From: Manihot esculenta
Lineage: Eukaryota; Streptophyta; Magnoliopsida; Malpighiales; Euphorbiaceae
Assembly: GCF_001659605.2 (NCBI RefSeq)
Contig: NC_035177.2
Location: 5,580,611 to 5,644,610 of the forward strand
Direction: 5' to 3'
Length of the DNA: 64,000 nt
Every line of letters starts with the position of its first letter. Position 1 is the first letter of the stretch. The notes below the pieces were generated by a model, which saw only the letters and a program-made list of their open reading frames with translations, was not told where the DNA came from and searched no databases. Positions 34,081 to 45,719 of the stretch are shown piece after piece. The position numbers and the translations under genes are program-made.

Positions 34081-34383
34081 CAGGAGGCAGATGCATCTAA
34101 CACAGTGGTGTCAGGTAATCTTGTCATTGGTTGTTCAGATGTATATGCCTTGATGGACCTTGGTGCATCTCATTCTTTTATTGCTCCGAGAGCCGTTCAG
34201 AGGTTAGGATTAATGGTCTCTGGGTTAGAGTGCCCCCTATGGGTCAGTGGACCCAAGTGTGACCCATCAGTGGCAGAGTTAGTCTGCCAATGTAGTCCAG
34301 TGTTTGTTGAGGGAAGATGCTTGTCCGCCGACCTGGTGGTTCTAAATTTGACAGATTTTGACGTCATTCTAGGGATGGACTAG
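34081..34383 (+). pseudogene. Protease segment of element G between two stops
   Basis: Same frame as gag. It contains the protease active-site region, here LMDLGASHSFIAPRAV: A and D have DPGA, so a Pro-to-Leu change (C to T) has struck next to the catalytic Asp. It ends GMD-TAG at 34381-34383, a TGG-to-TAG change (GMDW in A and D). Confidence 0.9.
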
Positions 34384-37300
34384 TTATCTACCCATGCTGC
34401 TACCTTGGATTGCAGGGACAAGGTAGTCAGGTTCAGAGGTCAGGATGGGTCAGAGGTTGTCTTCAGGGGAGACAGGAGGGGTACACCTAGAGGTCTGATA
34501 TCAGCTCTTCAGGCTCGTAGGTTGCTTAGGAAGGGATTTCAGGGGTATTTGGCTCATGTGAGAGAGCTTAGCAGTCAGGTTAGAGAGCCCGCCTCGGTGC
34601 CAGTGGTCAGAGAGTTTTTAGACGTGTTCCCAGACGAGCTACCAGGTTTACCACCTGCTAGGGAGATAGAGTTCGAGATAGAATTGATGTCTGGAACCAG
34701 ACCGATCTCTATCCCTCCCTACAGGATGGCTCCAGCTGAGTTGAAAGAATTGAAAGAGCAGTTGAAAGAGCTGGTAGACAAGGGCTTTATCCGACTGAGT
34801 ACCTCACCTTGGGGTGCTCCAGTTTTGTTTGTGAGAAAGAAGGATGGATCCCTTAGACTTTGTATCGACTACAGACAGTTGAACAAAGTCACTACCAAGA
34901 ATAAGTACCCTTTGCCTAGGATCGATGATCTATTCGACCAGCTAGCAGGAGCGGGTTGTTTCTCCAAAATAGATCTGAGGTCCGGGTATCATCAGCTGAG
35001 GATAAGAGAAGAGGATGTGCCAAAGACGGCTTTCAGAAGCAGATATGGGCATTTTGAGTTCCTTGTGATGCCGTTCAGGTTAACCAATGTCCCTGCAGCA
35101 TTCATGGATCTCATGAACAGAGTGTTTAGCCAGTACCTGGATCACTTTGTTATTGTCTTCATAGATGATATCTTAGTGTATTCCAGGAATGCAGAGGAGC
35201 ATGCCCATCATCTGAGGTTGGTTCTGCAGACCTTGAGGGAACATGGCTTGTATGCCAAGTTCTCCAAGTGTGAGTTCTGGCTGAGGAGCATCTCATTCTT
35301 GGGGCATGTTGTATCAGAAAATGGAATAGAGGTGGACCCCAAGAAGGTAAAAGCTGTGGCTAACTGGCCTAGACCCACTTCAGTGATAGAGATCAGGAGT
35401 TTCTTGGGTTTGGCAGGTTACTACAGGAGATTTGTCCAGGATTTCTCCAAGATTGCAACTCCTCTGACCAGGTTAACCAGGAAGAATCAGAAGTTTGTAT
35501 GGACCGACCAGTGTGAAGAGAGTTTTGAAGAGCTTAAAAAGAGGTTAATGTCAGCACCAGTGTTCGCTCTGCCAGCTAGCAATGAAGATTTCACAGTGTT
35601 CTGTGATGCATCCCGAGTGGGATTGGGTTGTGTGCTAATGCAGAATGAAAGGGTGATTGCTTATGCTTCTAGACAGCTGAAGAAGCATGAGTTGAATTAC
35701 CCTACACATGACCTGGAAATGGCAGCAGTGATCTTTGCACTCAAGATGTGGAGGCACTACCTTTATGGGGTAAAATGTGAGATCTTTACAGATCATAAGA
35801 GCCTGCAGTACATCCTGAGTCAAAGAGATTTGAATTTGAGGCAGAGAAGATGGGTAGAACTGCTCAGTGACTATGATTGCAAGATTCAGTACCATCTGGG
35901 TAAGGCGAATGTTGTGGCAGACGCCTTAAGCCGGAAATCACTCTGCAGTTTGTCCCATATATCGGCAAAGAGGAGACCGGTGGTGAAGGAGTTTTACAAG
36001 CTCATTGATGAAGGTCTACAGCTTGAGTTGTCTGGTACAGGTGCTTTGATAGCCCAGTTGAGAGTGACACCTGTGTTTCTGGAGCAGGTAGCTCAGAAAC
36101 AGCACGAGGACCCAGAGTTAGTGAAGATTGCCAGGACTGTTCAATCAGGCAAAGATAGTGAATTCAGATTTGACAGCAAGGGGATCCTCCGCTATGGGAG
36201 CAGATTATGTGTACCAGATGACATCAGTCTAAAGGGAGACATTATGAGGGAAGCTCATAATGCCAGGTACAGTGTTCACCCAGGAGCCACCAAGATGTAT
36301 CAAGATTTGAAGAAAGTTTATTGGTGGCCAGCTATGAAGAGGGAAGTGGCACAGTTTGTGTCAGCCTGCGAAGTATGTCAGAGGGTGCCGAAACATCAGA
36401 AGCCGGCTGGAATGCTTAACCCACTACCTATTTCAGAGTGGAAATGGGAGAATATAGCTATGGATTTCGTGGTGGGGTTACCGGCAACATCCAACAGAGT
36501 AGACTCCATATGGGTGATTGTGGACAGACTCACCAAATCTGCTCACTTCATCCCTGTCAGGAGCAACTACTCTGTGGATAAATTAGTGCAGGTGTATGTT
36601 GATGAAGTGGTAAGGCTGCATGGGGTTCCTGTTTCGATAGTGTCTGATAGAGGGCCCCAGTTCACCTCCAGGTTTTGGCGGAGTCTGCAGAATGCTATGG
36701 GTACCAGGTTGGATTTCAGTACTGCCTTCCACCCCCAGACTGACGGACAGTCAGAAAGGACCATCCAGACTATCGAAGATATGCTCAGAATGTGTGTGCT
36801 AGATTTTGGCGGTTCTTGGAGGCAGCATCTACTCTTGGTGGAGTTTGCCTACAACAACAGCTATCATGCTAGCATAGGGATGGCTCCGTATGAAGCTTTG
36901 TATGGAAGGAAGTGCAGGTCACCTGTCTGTTGGGAAGAAGTTGGAGAGAGGTCCTTAGCAGGGCCAGAGTTAATTGAGATCACCAGCAGGGTAGTGCCCA
37001 TGATCAGAGAGAGGATCAAGACTGCTGCAAGCAGGCAGAAGAGTTATGCAGACATCCGCAGAAGGCAGGTAGAGTTTCAGAAGGGAGATCTGGTATTGCT
37101 CAAGGTGTCTCCAATGAAAGGAGTGGTTCGTTTTGGAAAGAAAGGTAAACTAGCCCCACGATACATCGGACCCTTTGAAATCTTGCAAAAGATTGGGAAT
37201 GTGTCGTACAAGCTGGATTTACCTGCTTCAATGGAAAGAATCCATCCGGTTTTCCATGTTTCCATGTTGAGGAAGTTCGTGTCAGATCCGGGCAAGGTTC

Positions 37301-37497
37301 TTAGTGAGCCTGATGTGGAGATCCAAGAAGATCTCACCTATGTTGAACAGCCAGTGCGGATTCTTGACACCCAGATCAGGAAGCTGAGAAACAAGGAAAT
37401 CCTGATGGTGAAAGTCCTTTGGAACCACCACAATTTGGAAGAATGCACTTGGGAGACACGGGAGTCCATGCTCCAGCAGTACCCTTATCTCTTCTGA
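34384..37497 (+). CDS. Pol of element G: RT, RNase H, integrase, chromodomain
   Basis: About 1,030 uninterrupted residues from the end of protease. [16 protein letters not shown] and catalytic FIDDILVYS intact; the MPFGLTNAP motif reads MPFRLTNVP. RNase [20 protein letters not shown]. Integrase: HHCC zinc region ([18 protein letters not shown]) with one residue missing just after it, and DDE core [22 protein letters not shown]. Chromodomain at the C-terminus ([15 protein letters not shown] to [13 protein letters not shown]), expected to target integration to marked chromatin. It is in frame with gag, so only the two stops upstream separate it from an intact polyprotein. Confidence 0.93.
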   Translation, partial: LSTHAATLDCRDKVVRFRGQDGSEVVFRGDRRGTPRGLISALQARRLLRKGFQGYLAHVRELSSQVREPASVPVVREFLDVFPDELPGLPPAREIEFEIELMSGTRPISIPPYRMAPAELKELKEQLKELVDKGFIRLSTSPWGAPVLFVRKKDGSLRLCIDYRQLNKVTTKNKYPLPRIDDLFDQLAGAGCFSKIDLRSGYHQLRIREEDVPKTAFRSRYGHFEFLVMPFRLTNVPAAFMDLMNRVFSQYLDHFVIVFIDDILVYSRNAEEHAHHLRLVLQTLREHGLYAKFSKCEFWLRSISFLGHVVSENGIEVDPKKVKAVANWPRPTSVIEIRSFLGLAGYYRRFVQDFSKIATPLTRLTRKNQKFVWTDQCEESFEELKKRLMSAPVFALPASNEDFTVFCDASRVGLGCVLMQNERVIAYASRQLKKHELNYPTHDLEMAAVIFALKMWRHYLYGVKCEIFTDHKSLQYILSQRDLNLRQRRWVELLSDYDCKIQYHLGKANVVADALSRKSLCSLSHISAKRRPVVKEFYKLIDEGLQLELSGTGALIAQLRVTPVFLEQVAQKQHEDPELVKIARTVQSGKDSEFRFDSKGILRYGSRLCVPDDISLKGDIMREAHNARYSVHPGATKMYQDLKKVYWWPAMKREVAQFVSACEVCQRVPKHQKPAGMLNPLPISEWKWENIAMDFVVGLPATSNRVDSIWVIVDRLTKSAHFIPVRSNYSVDKLVQVYVDEVVRLHGVPVSIVSDRGPQFTSRFWRSLQNAMGTRLDFSTAFHPQTDGQSERTIQTIEDMLRMCVLDFGGSWRQHLLLVEFAYNNSYHASIGMAPYEALYGRKCRSPVCWEEVGERSLAGPELIEITSRVVPMIRERIKTAASRQKSYADIRRRQVEFQKGDLVLLKVSPMKGVVRFGKKGKLAPRYIGPFEILQKIGNVSYKLDLPASMERIHPVFHVSMLRKFVSDPGKVLSEPDVEIQEDLTYVEQPVRILDTQIRKLRNKEILMVKVLWNHHNLEECTWETRESMLQQYPYLF

Positions 37498-37605
37498 GGT
37501 TAGTTTTATGTGTGTTTCATGTGTTCTATGTGTATGATATGTACTATGTCTTGCTTGTGCTAGTTGAGGAACATTCGGGGACGAATGTTCTTAAAGGGGG
37601 GAGAA
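37498..37605 (+). other. 3' untranslated region, hairpin and polypurine tract of element G
   Basis: GAACATTCG and CGAATGTTC (37569-37590) form a perfect 9-bp stem with loop GGGA. The polypurine run AAAGGGGGGAGAA follows and touches the 3' LTR. Confidence 0.85.
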
Positions 37606-39922
37606 TGTAATACCCGGCTAGACTCCGGTATCGGGATTCCTACCGTCCGGTGGAATCTCGGGTGTCGGAGACCTCTAGGAGGGTAAAACCATGCCTTTAT
37701 AAAATGTTTTAATGTGTTTTATGTTTTTAAGCAAGAAAGAAAATGAGTTTTTACGTGAAAACAACCTTGGAGGAAAACTCAGGTTCGGCCGCCGAACCTC
37801 AAGTTTGGCCGCCGAACGTGCATGCACTTTGGGAGTGCTTTAGGCCCCCGAATGCATAAGTGAGGGAAGTCCAGGTTCGGCCGCCGAACCTTATATTCGG
37901 CTGCCGAACATGGCATGCATGCAGAGGCACGTTCGGCCCCCGAATGTGGCCTGGCCAGCCACCTATAAAGGGGTCCCTTAGCCGAAAACGGGCGAGCTTT
38001 TCTCCCCATTTTCGGCCAAGGTGAGCTCTCCGCCGTCCCTCGCCGATTTTGAGTTTCTTCCTTCCATTCTTCATGATTTTTATGAGTTTGCAACTTTGTT
38101 TTGAAGATTTTTGAGCATAAAGCAAGTTTTGAAGCTTGGAAGACTCAGGAGCTCTCTCCCTCCTCCGTTCTCCAAGTTTAGGTCGCCTCCCCTCTCGATC
38201 TTCAAGAGGTAAGGGTCGATCTTGAACTCTTTTTATGTTTTAAACAAGTTTTAAGTTGATTCTTGGGGAAGGATGCATTTGTTAGAGTTTATGCATGTTG
38301 ATAGGGTTTTTTTTTTTGTGAGTTTATGACAATGTAGGTTGCTGAGTTGTTTTTGATGTGTTGTAGTTGGAGTTTAGGATAGTTTGAAGCCCCTAGGAGC
38401 TTATGTATGTGTTTATGCATGTTTTGGTTGAGTGGTATGCATGATTGAATGTTTGGGAGGCGTTTGTGCATGTGTGAGCCGAGTTTCTGCCCTTTTGGCA
38501 GAAACCAGGTTCGGCAGCCGAAGGAGTTTCGGCTGCCGAACCTGCCTGGGAGGCAAGCCTTTCGGCTGCCGAAGCACGCCCCCGAAAATGGACTTTCGTC
38601 TCTGGAGGGCACTTTCGGCCGCCGAAGGTGCCGCCGAACCTGCCTGACTTTCGGCTCTGGAGGGACTTTCGGCCGCCGAACCTGCCGCCGAAAGTGCCCT
38701 ATTCAGCCTTCCTTTGCATGTTTTGCATGATTCTTTTGAGGTGTTTTAGGGGGGTTTTTGGGGGATGTTTTTAGAGTCATGTTCTAGTATGTTTGGTCCC
38801 TCATTTGAGTCCACCTGTGTAGGTTCGGACCCGAGGAACCGAGGACCCCAGCAGTGAGTCAGCTGCTCCAGTCTTTTTCAGAGCTAGCCAAAGGTGAGTA
38901 GAATAAACCTTTATGTTTTAAAGCAAATAAATTATTAAGTTTGAGCATGATCATGCATCATGAATGTCATGTGATATCCTAGGTTGTTTTGCATTAGAAT
39001 TCACGAATATGTTGCATTGCATAATTCTATGTTGATGTGGATGGCTGTTGGATGATCCCTAGTCCTCGATATGATGCGATGTGATATGATACGGTATGTT
39101 ATGGTATGGAAGTCCGGTTGACCCATTCTATGTCCCGGCACTATGTAAGAGAAAGACCGGTTGACCCATTCTACGTCTCGGCACATTGGAATGTTATGAT
39201 ATGTTATGTTAAGAGAAAGACCGGTTGACCCATTCTACGTCCCGGCACTTTGGAATGTAGAGGACTATTGGTGACAATACCATCCTTGATGTGATTTGTT
39301 GTGGTGTGTTGCATTCCATAAAAGCATAAAAATTTAATATATGATTTAGATGTTTTATTATTCTGCTCACTGGGCTCTAGTAGCTCACCCCTTTCCCTAA
39401 TCCCCCAGGTTTGCAGGTACAGGGTAGACCAGGAGGTCAGCAAGAGTAATGAGGTCATGGTCATGTAATAGTTAGTGTGGACATGATAAATATTGATATG
39501 TTATGTTGAGTACAGTTATGTATAAGTTTAGTATGGGAATGTAATGTAATGAGATCTATTGAGGTTAATAGTTGTGCTTGACCCTAGTATGTTGTTAATC
39601 CCTTTGATTATATGATTTTAATGATACTTATGTAACCAAACTCAATATATGTGATGTCACCCCATTGGGGCACTGTTGAGTCTCCAAAGAGGAGTTAATG
39701 TTTATGATCATGTTATGTATAGAGCATGCACAGGTTGAGTTTGGTGAATGAAAGAAAGAATGAATGAATGTAAAGAAAAGTTCAAATTTTTATGTATGTT
39801 GTTGATCATGTATGGGATTAAACAGGTTTACAGGATGTATGTTAGGCTCGCTACGGGTCCCGGCGGCCTTATGCCGATCTGGATCCTAGCGCCGGTAGCG
39901 GTTCGATTTTCGGGTCGTTACA
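37606..39922 (+). repeat. 3' LTR of element G (2,317 bp)
   Basis: Matches 29937-32228. TATA at 37964, donor-like site near 38210, palindrome clusters 37786-37910 and 38510-38695, hairpin units 39111-39248. It has one extra TTTGGCCGCCGAA unit near 37804 relative to the 5' LTR. Confidence 0.96.
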
Positions 39923-39927
39923 TTGCC

Positions 39928-41970
39928 GCTCCTATGACAAGATTGACCAAGAAGAATCAGAGGTTTGTGTGGTCTGATCAGTGCGAGGAAAGCTTTAAAG
40001 AGCTGAAGAAAACGTTAACGTCAGCACCAGTGTTAGCTCTGCCTACCAGTAATGAAGACTTCACGGTGTTTTGTGATGCGTCCCGAGTGGGACTAGGTTG
40101 TGTGTTGATGCAGAAGGAAAGGGTGATTGCTTATGCTTCTAGATAGTTGAAGAAGCATGAGTTGAATTATCCTACACACGATCTAGAGATGGCAGCCGTG
40201 ATCTTTGCACTCAAGATGTGAAGGCATTACCTTTATGGGGTAAGATGTGAGATCTTCACAGATCATAAAAGTCTGCAGTACATCTTGAGTCAGAAGGAGT
40301 TGAACCTAAGGCAGAGAAGATGGGTAGAACTGCTTAGTGACTATGATTGCAAAATTCAGTACCATCCGAGTAGGGCAAATGTTGTGGCAGATGCCCTTAG
40401 TCGGAAATCACTTGGCAGTCTATCCCATATTACAGCAGAGAGGAGACCGGTGGTGAGGGAATTTTACAAGCTCATCAATGAAGGTTTGCAGTTGGAGTTG
40501 TCTGGTACAGGTGCTTTGATAGCTCAGATGAGAGTAACCCTCGTGTTTCTGGAGCAGGTGGCACAGAAACAGCATGAGGACCCAGAGTTGGTGAAGATAG
40601 CCAGAGCTGTCCAGGAAGGCAAGAATGAGGAGTTCAGATTTGACAACAAAGGGATCCTCCGCTATGGGAACAGGTTGTGTGTACCAGATGACGTGAGTTT
40701 GAAGGGAGACATTATGAGAGAAGCTCATAATGCCAGATACAACGTTCACCCTGGAGCCACCAAAATGTACCAGGATCTGAAAAGAGTTTATTGATGGCCA
40801 GTTATGAAGAGAGAAGTGGCATAGTTCGTGTCCGCCTGCGAAGTATGTCAGAGGGTGAAGCTGGAACATCAGAAGCCGGCTGGAATGCTTAACCCACTGC
40901 CGATTCCAGAGTGGAAATGAGAGAATATAGCTATGGATTTCGTGGTATGATTACCGGAAACGTGCAACAGACTAGACTCCATATGGGTGATTGTGGACAA
41001 ACTGACCAAATCTGCTCACTTCATCCCTGTCAGGAGTGGCTATTCTGTGGACAAACTGGCGCAAGTATATGTTCATGAAGTTGTCATGTTGCATGGGGCT
41101 CCCGTTTTAATAGTGTCAGATAGGGGACCCCAATTCACCTCTAGGTTTTGGCGGAGTCTGCAGAGCGCTATGGGCACAAGGTTAGATTTTAGCACTGCTT
41201 TCCATCCTCAGACTGACGGACAGTCAGAGAGGACCATTCAGACCATTGAAGATATACTCAGAATATGTGTGCTAGATTTTGGCGGTTCTTGGAGGCAGTA
41301 TCTACCCTTGGTGGAGTTTGCCTACAATAACAGCTATCATACTAGCATAGGGATGGCTCTTTATGAAGCTCTTTATGGGAGGAAGTGCAGGTCACCTGTA
41401 TGCTGGGAAGAAGTGAGAGAAAGGGCCTTAGCAGGGCCTGAGTTAGTAGAGATCACCAGCAGGGTAGTGCCTATTATCAGAGAAAGGATCAGAACTGCTG
41501 TGAGCCGGCAGAAAAGCTATGCAGATGTCCGCAGGAAGCATGTAGAGTTTCAGGAGGGAGATATGGTGTTGCTCAAGGTGTCTCCTATGAAAGGGGTGAT
41601 TCATTTTGGGAAGAAAGGTAAGCTAGCTCCACGGTACATCGGACCCTTTGAAATCTTGCAAAAGATTGGGAATGTATCGTACAAGTTGGACCTACCTGCT
41701 TCAATGGGGAGAATCCATCCGGTTTTCCATGTTTCTATGTTACGGAAATTCATGTCAAATCCAGGCAAGGTTCTTAATGAGCCTGATGTAGAGATCCTAG
41801 GAGATCTCACCTATGTTGAGCAGCCAGTACGGATCCTAGACACGCAGATCAGAAAGCTGAGGAACAAGGAAATCCCGATGGTGAAAGTCCTTTGGAATCA
41901 CCACAACATAGAAGAATGTACCTGGGAGACACGGGGGTCTATGCTCCATCAATACCTCTATCTCTTTTAA
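39928..41970 (+). pseudogene. pol of element E: RT end, RNase H, integrase, chromodomain
   Basis: Continues the RT of 29566-29936 after the G target repeat. RNase H ([10 protein letters not shown]), integrase ([28 protein letters not shown]) and chromodomain (ECTWETRGSMLHQYLYLF) are recognisable. At least six premature stops: TAG 40144 and 40822 (from CAG), TGA 40219, 40792 and 40918 (from TGG), and TGA 40948. All but the last are single C:G-to-T:A changes. More decayed than A or G, as expected for the older host of C and G. Confidence 0.93.
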
Positions 41971-42076
41971 GATTAGTGTTTTTGTTGTTATGTGCTTCCT
42001 TGTTGATATGTGTGTTATGCCATGCTATGCTTGTTTGTTGAACATTCGGGGACGAATGTTCTTAAGGGGGGAAGAA
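41971..42076 (+). other. 3' untranslated region, hairpin and polypurine tract of element E
   Basis: GAACATTCG/CGAATGTTC with loop GGGA (42040-42061) followed by the purine run AAGGGGGGAAGAA before the LTR. Confidence 0.85.
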
Positions 42077-43380
42077 TGTAATACCCGGCTAGATCCCAAC
42101 ATCGGAATTCCTACCTTTCGGCGGAATCTCCGTTGGAATCCAGAATTCTCGGATGTCGGAGCCTTCTAGAAGGGTAAAATAAAGGTTTTCTAAAATTTTT
42201 TTATATGTTTTTATGGTTTTAATGAAGAAAGAAATTGAGTTTTGAAAGAAAAGACCAAGGAGGGAAAAGCCAAGTTCGGCCACCAAACCTCATGTTCAGC
42301 CGCCGAACATTGGGCTCTTGCGGAAGCACCTTTGGCCCCTGAAGGTGGTCTGGCCAACCACCTATAAAGGGCCCCTTGTCCGAAAATGGGCGAGTTTTCT
42401 CTCTTTATTTTCGGGCATAGATGAGATTTCGCCCTCCTTTGGTTGATTTTATGTTTTTCTTCAAATCCTTCAAGTTTTTGATAAGTTTTTACCTTGTTTT
42501 GAAGATTTTTAAGCTAAGATCAAAGTTTTGAAGCTTGGAGACCCCCGGAGCTCGTTTTCTCCCAATCTCCAAGTTTGGATCACCTCTCCTCTCGATCTTC
42601 AAGAGGTAAGCGTAGATCCTCACCTTCTTTTATGTTCTAAGTAAGTTTTGAGGGGTTTTAAGAGTGTTTAATGCATATTTAGAGTAGATGTAAAATGTTA
42701 GGGTTATGTTAGTTTAATAAGAAATGTAATGTTAAATGTGATGTTTGTTGGGGTATAGGCAAGTTTTATGCCCCTATATGCTTGATGATGTGTTTATGCA
42801 TGCTTTTAAGTGTTGCGTATGAGTTTGGAGGGTTTTAGGAGGCTAAATGAGAGAGGCGAATCGGGTTCTGCCATTCTGGAGAACCCAGGTTCGACTGCCA
42901 AAACCATGTTCGGCCGCCGAACCTGCCTCCGAAAGTGCCTGACTTTCGGATCTGTAGAGACCTTCGGCCGCCGAACCTGCCGCCGAAAGTCCCCTGCCCA
43001 GCCTTCCTTTGCTTATTCCGCCTGCATGTTTTATGATGTTTTAGGGGGTTTTTGGGGAGTTGTTTAGAGTCATGTTAGAGTTTGTTTGGTCCCTCATTTG
43101 AGTCCACCTGTGTAGGATCGGAATCGAGGAACCGAGGAGGCCAGCGGAGTTAGCTGTTTCAGAGTCAGTCCAGCGTTAGCCAAAGGTGAGTAGAACTGAA
43201 CTATGTTTTAAAGTAAATGAAATTTTTAACATGTTCATGCATCACGAATGCCATGATATGTACTAGGTTGTTTTGCATTAGAATTCACGAATATGATACA
43301 TTGCATAATATGAGGTTGATGTAGATGGATATTGGATGACCCACTAGCCCTCGATATGATATGTTATGATATGGTATGAA

Positions 43381-43526
43381 AGTCCAGTGAGGCCCATTCT
43401 ACGCCCCTAGCACGATGTGAGAGAAAGACCAGTGAGGCCCATTCTACACCTCTGGCACATTGGATATGTTATGTTACGTTATATTTAAGAGAAAGTCCAG
43501 TGAGGCCCATTCTACACCCCTGGCAC
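43381..43526 (+). repeat. Three tandem hairpin units in E LTR
   Basis: Arms CCAG and CTAG or CTGG around TGAGGCCCATTCTAC; the loop joins features of the A/G type (CCCATTCTACG) and the D/F type (GGCC). Confidence 0.6.
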
Positions 43527-44076
43527 AATTGGATAAGTAGAGGGTTATTGGCGACAAATCTATCCTTAATGTGAATTGTTTGTGTTGTGATGCATTCCAT
43601 GAAAGCATATGTTATCACATTGTTTTACCATTCTGCTCACTGGGCTTTAGTAGCTCACCCCTTTCCCCTAACCCCCAGGTTGCAGGGTCAGAGATAGCAC
43701 AAGAAGTCAGCAAGGGTAAAGGCGTTGCATATCTAATAGATTAGTAGTGGACATGAAATGACATGTAATGTAATGTAAGGTATTGTACCGTAATGTAATG
43801 AGGATTAGTATTGTGCTTGGCCCTAATGTATGGTTAATCCCTTTTGGTACATGATCTTTATGAAATGTTTTTAATGATGAGATGTGTTGAACCAAGCTTG
43901 ATGTATAAGATGTTGACCCTACTAGAGCATTTGATGAGGGCTCTAGTATGGGGTTTTTATGCTTACAGTTATGATGCATGCACAGATCAAGCTTGGTATA
44001 TGAAAAGTTTTAAAGTTTTTATGAAAATGTATGATCATGTATGGGATTTTATCAGATGTACAGGATGTATGTTAGG

Positions 44077-45638
44077 TGATAGAGCCAAATTTAGACCCAT
44101 TTTCCATATTGATATTTATGTTAATTTACACATTTTCTGTCTAATTTTGTGGTTTTGATCTTATTTTGCAGAAAATGGAGTAAAATGGTAATTTGGCAAA
44201 AATGGCCTTAAATCTGCCCAAAAGAGAGCAAAACTGCACAAGCATGGTTTGCCCAACTTGTTTGCCCAAATCAAAGTGAAGCTGAAATAAAGAGACAAAG
44301 TGATAACTGACTGACCAGACTGTTTGTCCAAGACTGTTTGGGTAAACAGCGGAGCAAGACAGAGACAAGAACCAGGCACGCAGACAGCAGTCATGACAGA
44401 CAGCCTGTTTGCCCAAACAACACCGGGCAAACAGCACCAGCAACTAGAAAACCAGCAAATCTGCCAAACTTGGAGACCAAGTCAACACGAGTCTTTTTGC
44501 ACTCCAATCACGTGGGACAGCTCAGCAACACATAATTCCACCTCAGTACTCTCTCCTACATATTTGGGAAGCCAAAAATCAAAAAGACAAAAATGCCCTC
44601 CAAGAATCCAAGTCCAAATAGGAAAAAGAGTCCCAACTCAACAAGGAAACCTTAGGGCAGCCACTCCAGCCTATAAAAGGACCAGCAAACCAGCAGAAGA
44701 ATTATCTTTGAATCTTGGGATCATCACTCATCCACGGTAGAAGCTGCACCAGCAGCCGCACCACACCAGCAGGTCGATTGGCCCTTTTTCTTCTTCTTTT
44801 TGCTTTCTTTCTTTTCTTTTATATTAGTTTCAGCCATGAGTGGCTGAAACCCTTTTTTTAGTTGAATAATAAGGTGAAACTTTAGTTGTTTATGGATTGG
44901 GAGACCTGAACCTATATGTCCCTCTTTTATTTATCAATATTTATGCAATTTCATGCTTAAAGTCATTGTTGCTTTGTTATTTTAGATCAATAGGGCCCAT
45001 TGAATCTTGATTGCAAGGTAATAATTTGTTAGTTTGGATAGTTTTTAGTCCGTAATTGCTGGAATTATTCAAACACAAGAACATTTGGTGTAAAAACTAA
45101 GGAAATTGCATAATCTAGCAATATCACCATGCGTTTGGATAGCTAGAATTAGGTCCCTCTATCTCTTAATGCAATTGACAGTTGTTTGTTGCCTAAGGCC
45201 CAAGGACGTTCCTTGACAACTTTTTGATTAGTGATCAATTAGAGGACGTTCCCTAATTGATTTATGCTTAAGGAGGGATTTGGTTGGTGAGAAGCGTCTT
45301 TCACCTCCATAACTAATTTATTGAATCAAATAAAAGAATCTTTGTGTCAATGATCAATCCCAACAACTAAAGTGGACCCAAATCTTCAACTAGGCTTTTC
45401 TCTTTATTGATTTCTCTTTACTTTATTCTTTACTTTACTTGCTCGCTTTCAATTCTAGTTTAACTCAACAATCTCAAAACCCCTTTTTTTATATTATTGT
45501 CTTTTTATTTACTTGGTTTTGACAAGAAAAATAAGTATCAATTCCCTGTGGATTTGATCCTTTTGCCACTATCTACAATTGTAAAAGTGTTGATAACCAA
45601 AAAGGTTATTTTTGACCGGCTTCGACAACCGCGAGTCA
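44077..45638 (+). mobile_element. Solo LTR H (same family as element C, 1,562 bp)
   Basis: TGATAGAGCC to CGCGAGTCA with a perfect target repeat ttagg (44072-44076 and 45639-45643). It lies in the 3' LTR of E. A TATA box CTATAAAAGG is at 44671. At 44827-44850 there is a perfect 10-bp inverted repeat with loop TGAG. Several TTTGCCCAA motifs occur in direct and inverted order at 44250-44430. No protein is supported; the 138-codon ORF at 44324-44740 lies across the promoter region. Confidence 0.93.
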
Positions 45639-45719
45639 TTAGGCTTGCTACGGGTTTCGACAACCTTAAGTCGATCTGAATCCTAACGCCAATAACGGTC
45701 CGGTTTTCGGGTCGTTACA

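Larger units (their letters stand above)
29937..39922 (+). mobile_element. Element G: complete chromovirus (Tekay/Del type), 9,986 bp
   Basis: Full structure: 5' LTR (29937-32228), tRNA-Met primer site, one gag-pol frame (32500-37497), hairpin, polypurine tract and 3' LTR (37606-39922). It has a perfect 5-bp target repeat ttgcc at 29932-29936 and 39923-39927 inside the RT of E. The LTRs differ by roughly 1-1.5% by eye plus one 20-odd-base indel. Two premature TAG codons are the main defects. Confidence 0.97.
42077..45719 (+). repeat. 3' LTR of element E, split by solo LTR H
   Basis: Parts 42077-44076 and 45644-45719, starting TGTAATACCCGG and ending GGTCGTTACA. TATA at 42363, donor-like CAAGAG|GTAAG near 42606, palindromes sparse and mutated (42300, 42909, 42965), hairpin units 43381-43526. 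The right flank (45720) is coding sequence of element I, so E lies inside I. E's 5' part and left flank are outside the window. Confidence 0.9.

Noticed and set aside
44324..44740. 138-codon ORF on the plus strand
   Set aside because: It lies across the promoter part of solo LTR H (TATA at 44671) and shows no known domain.
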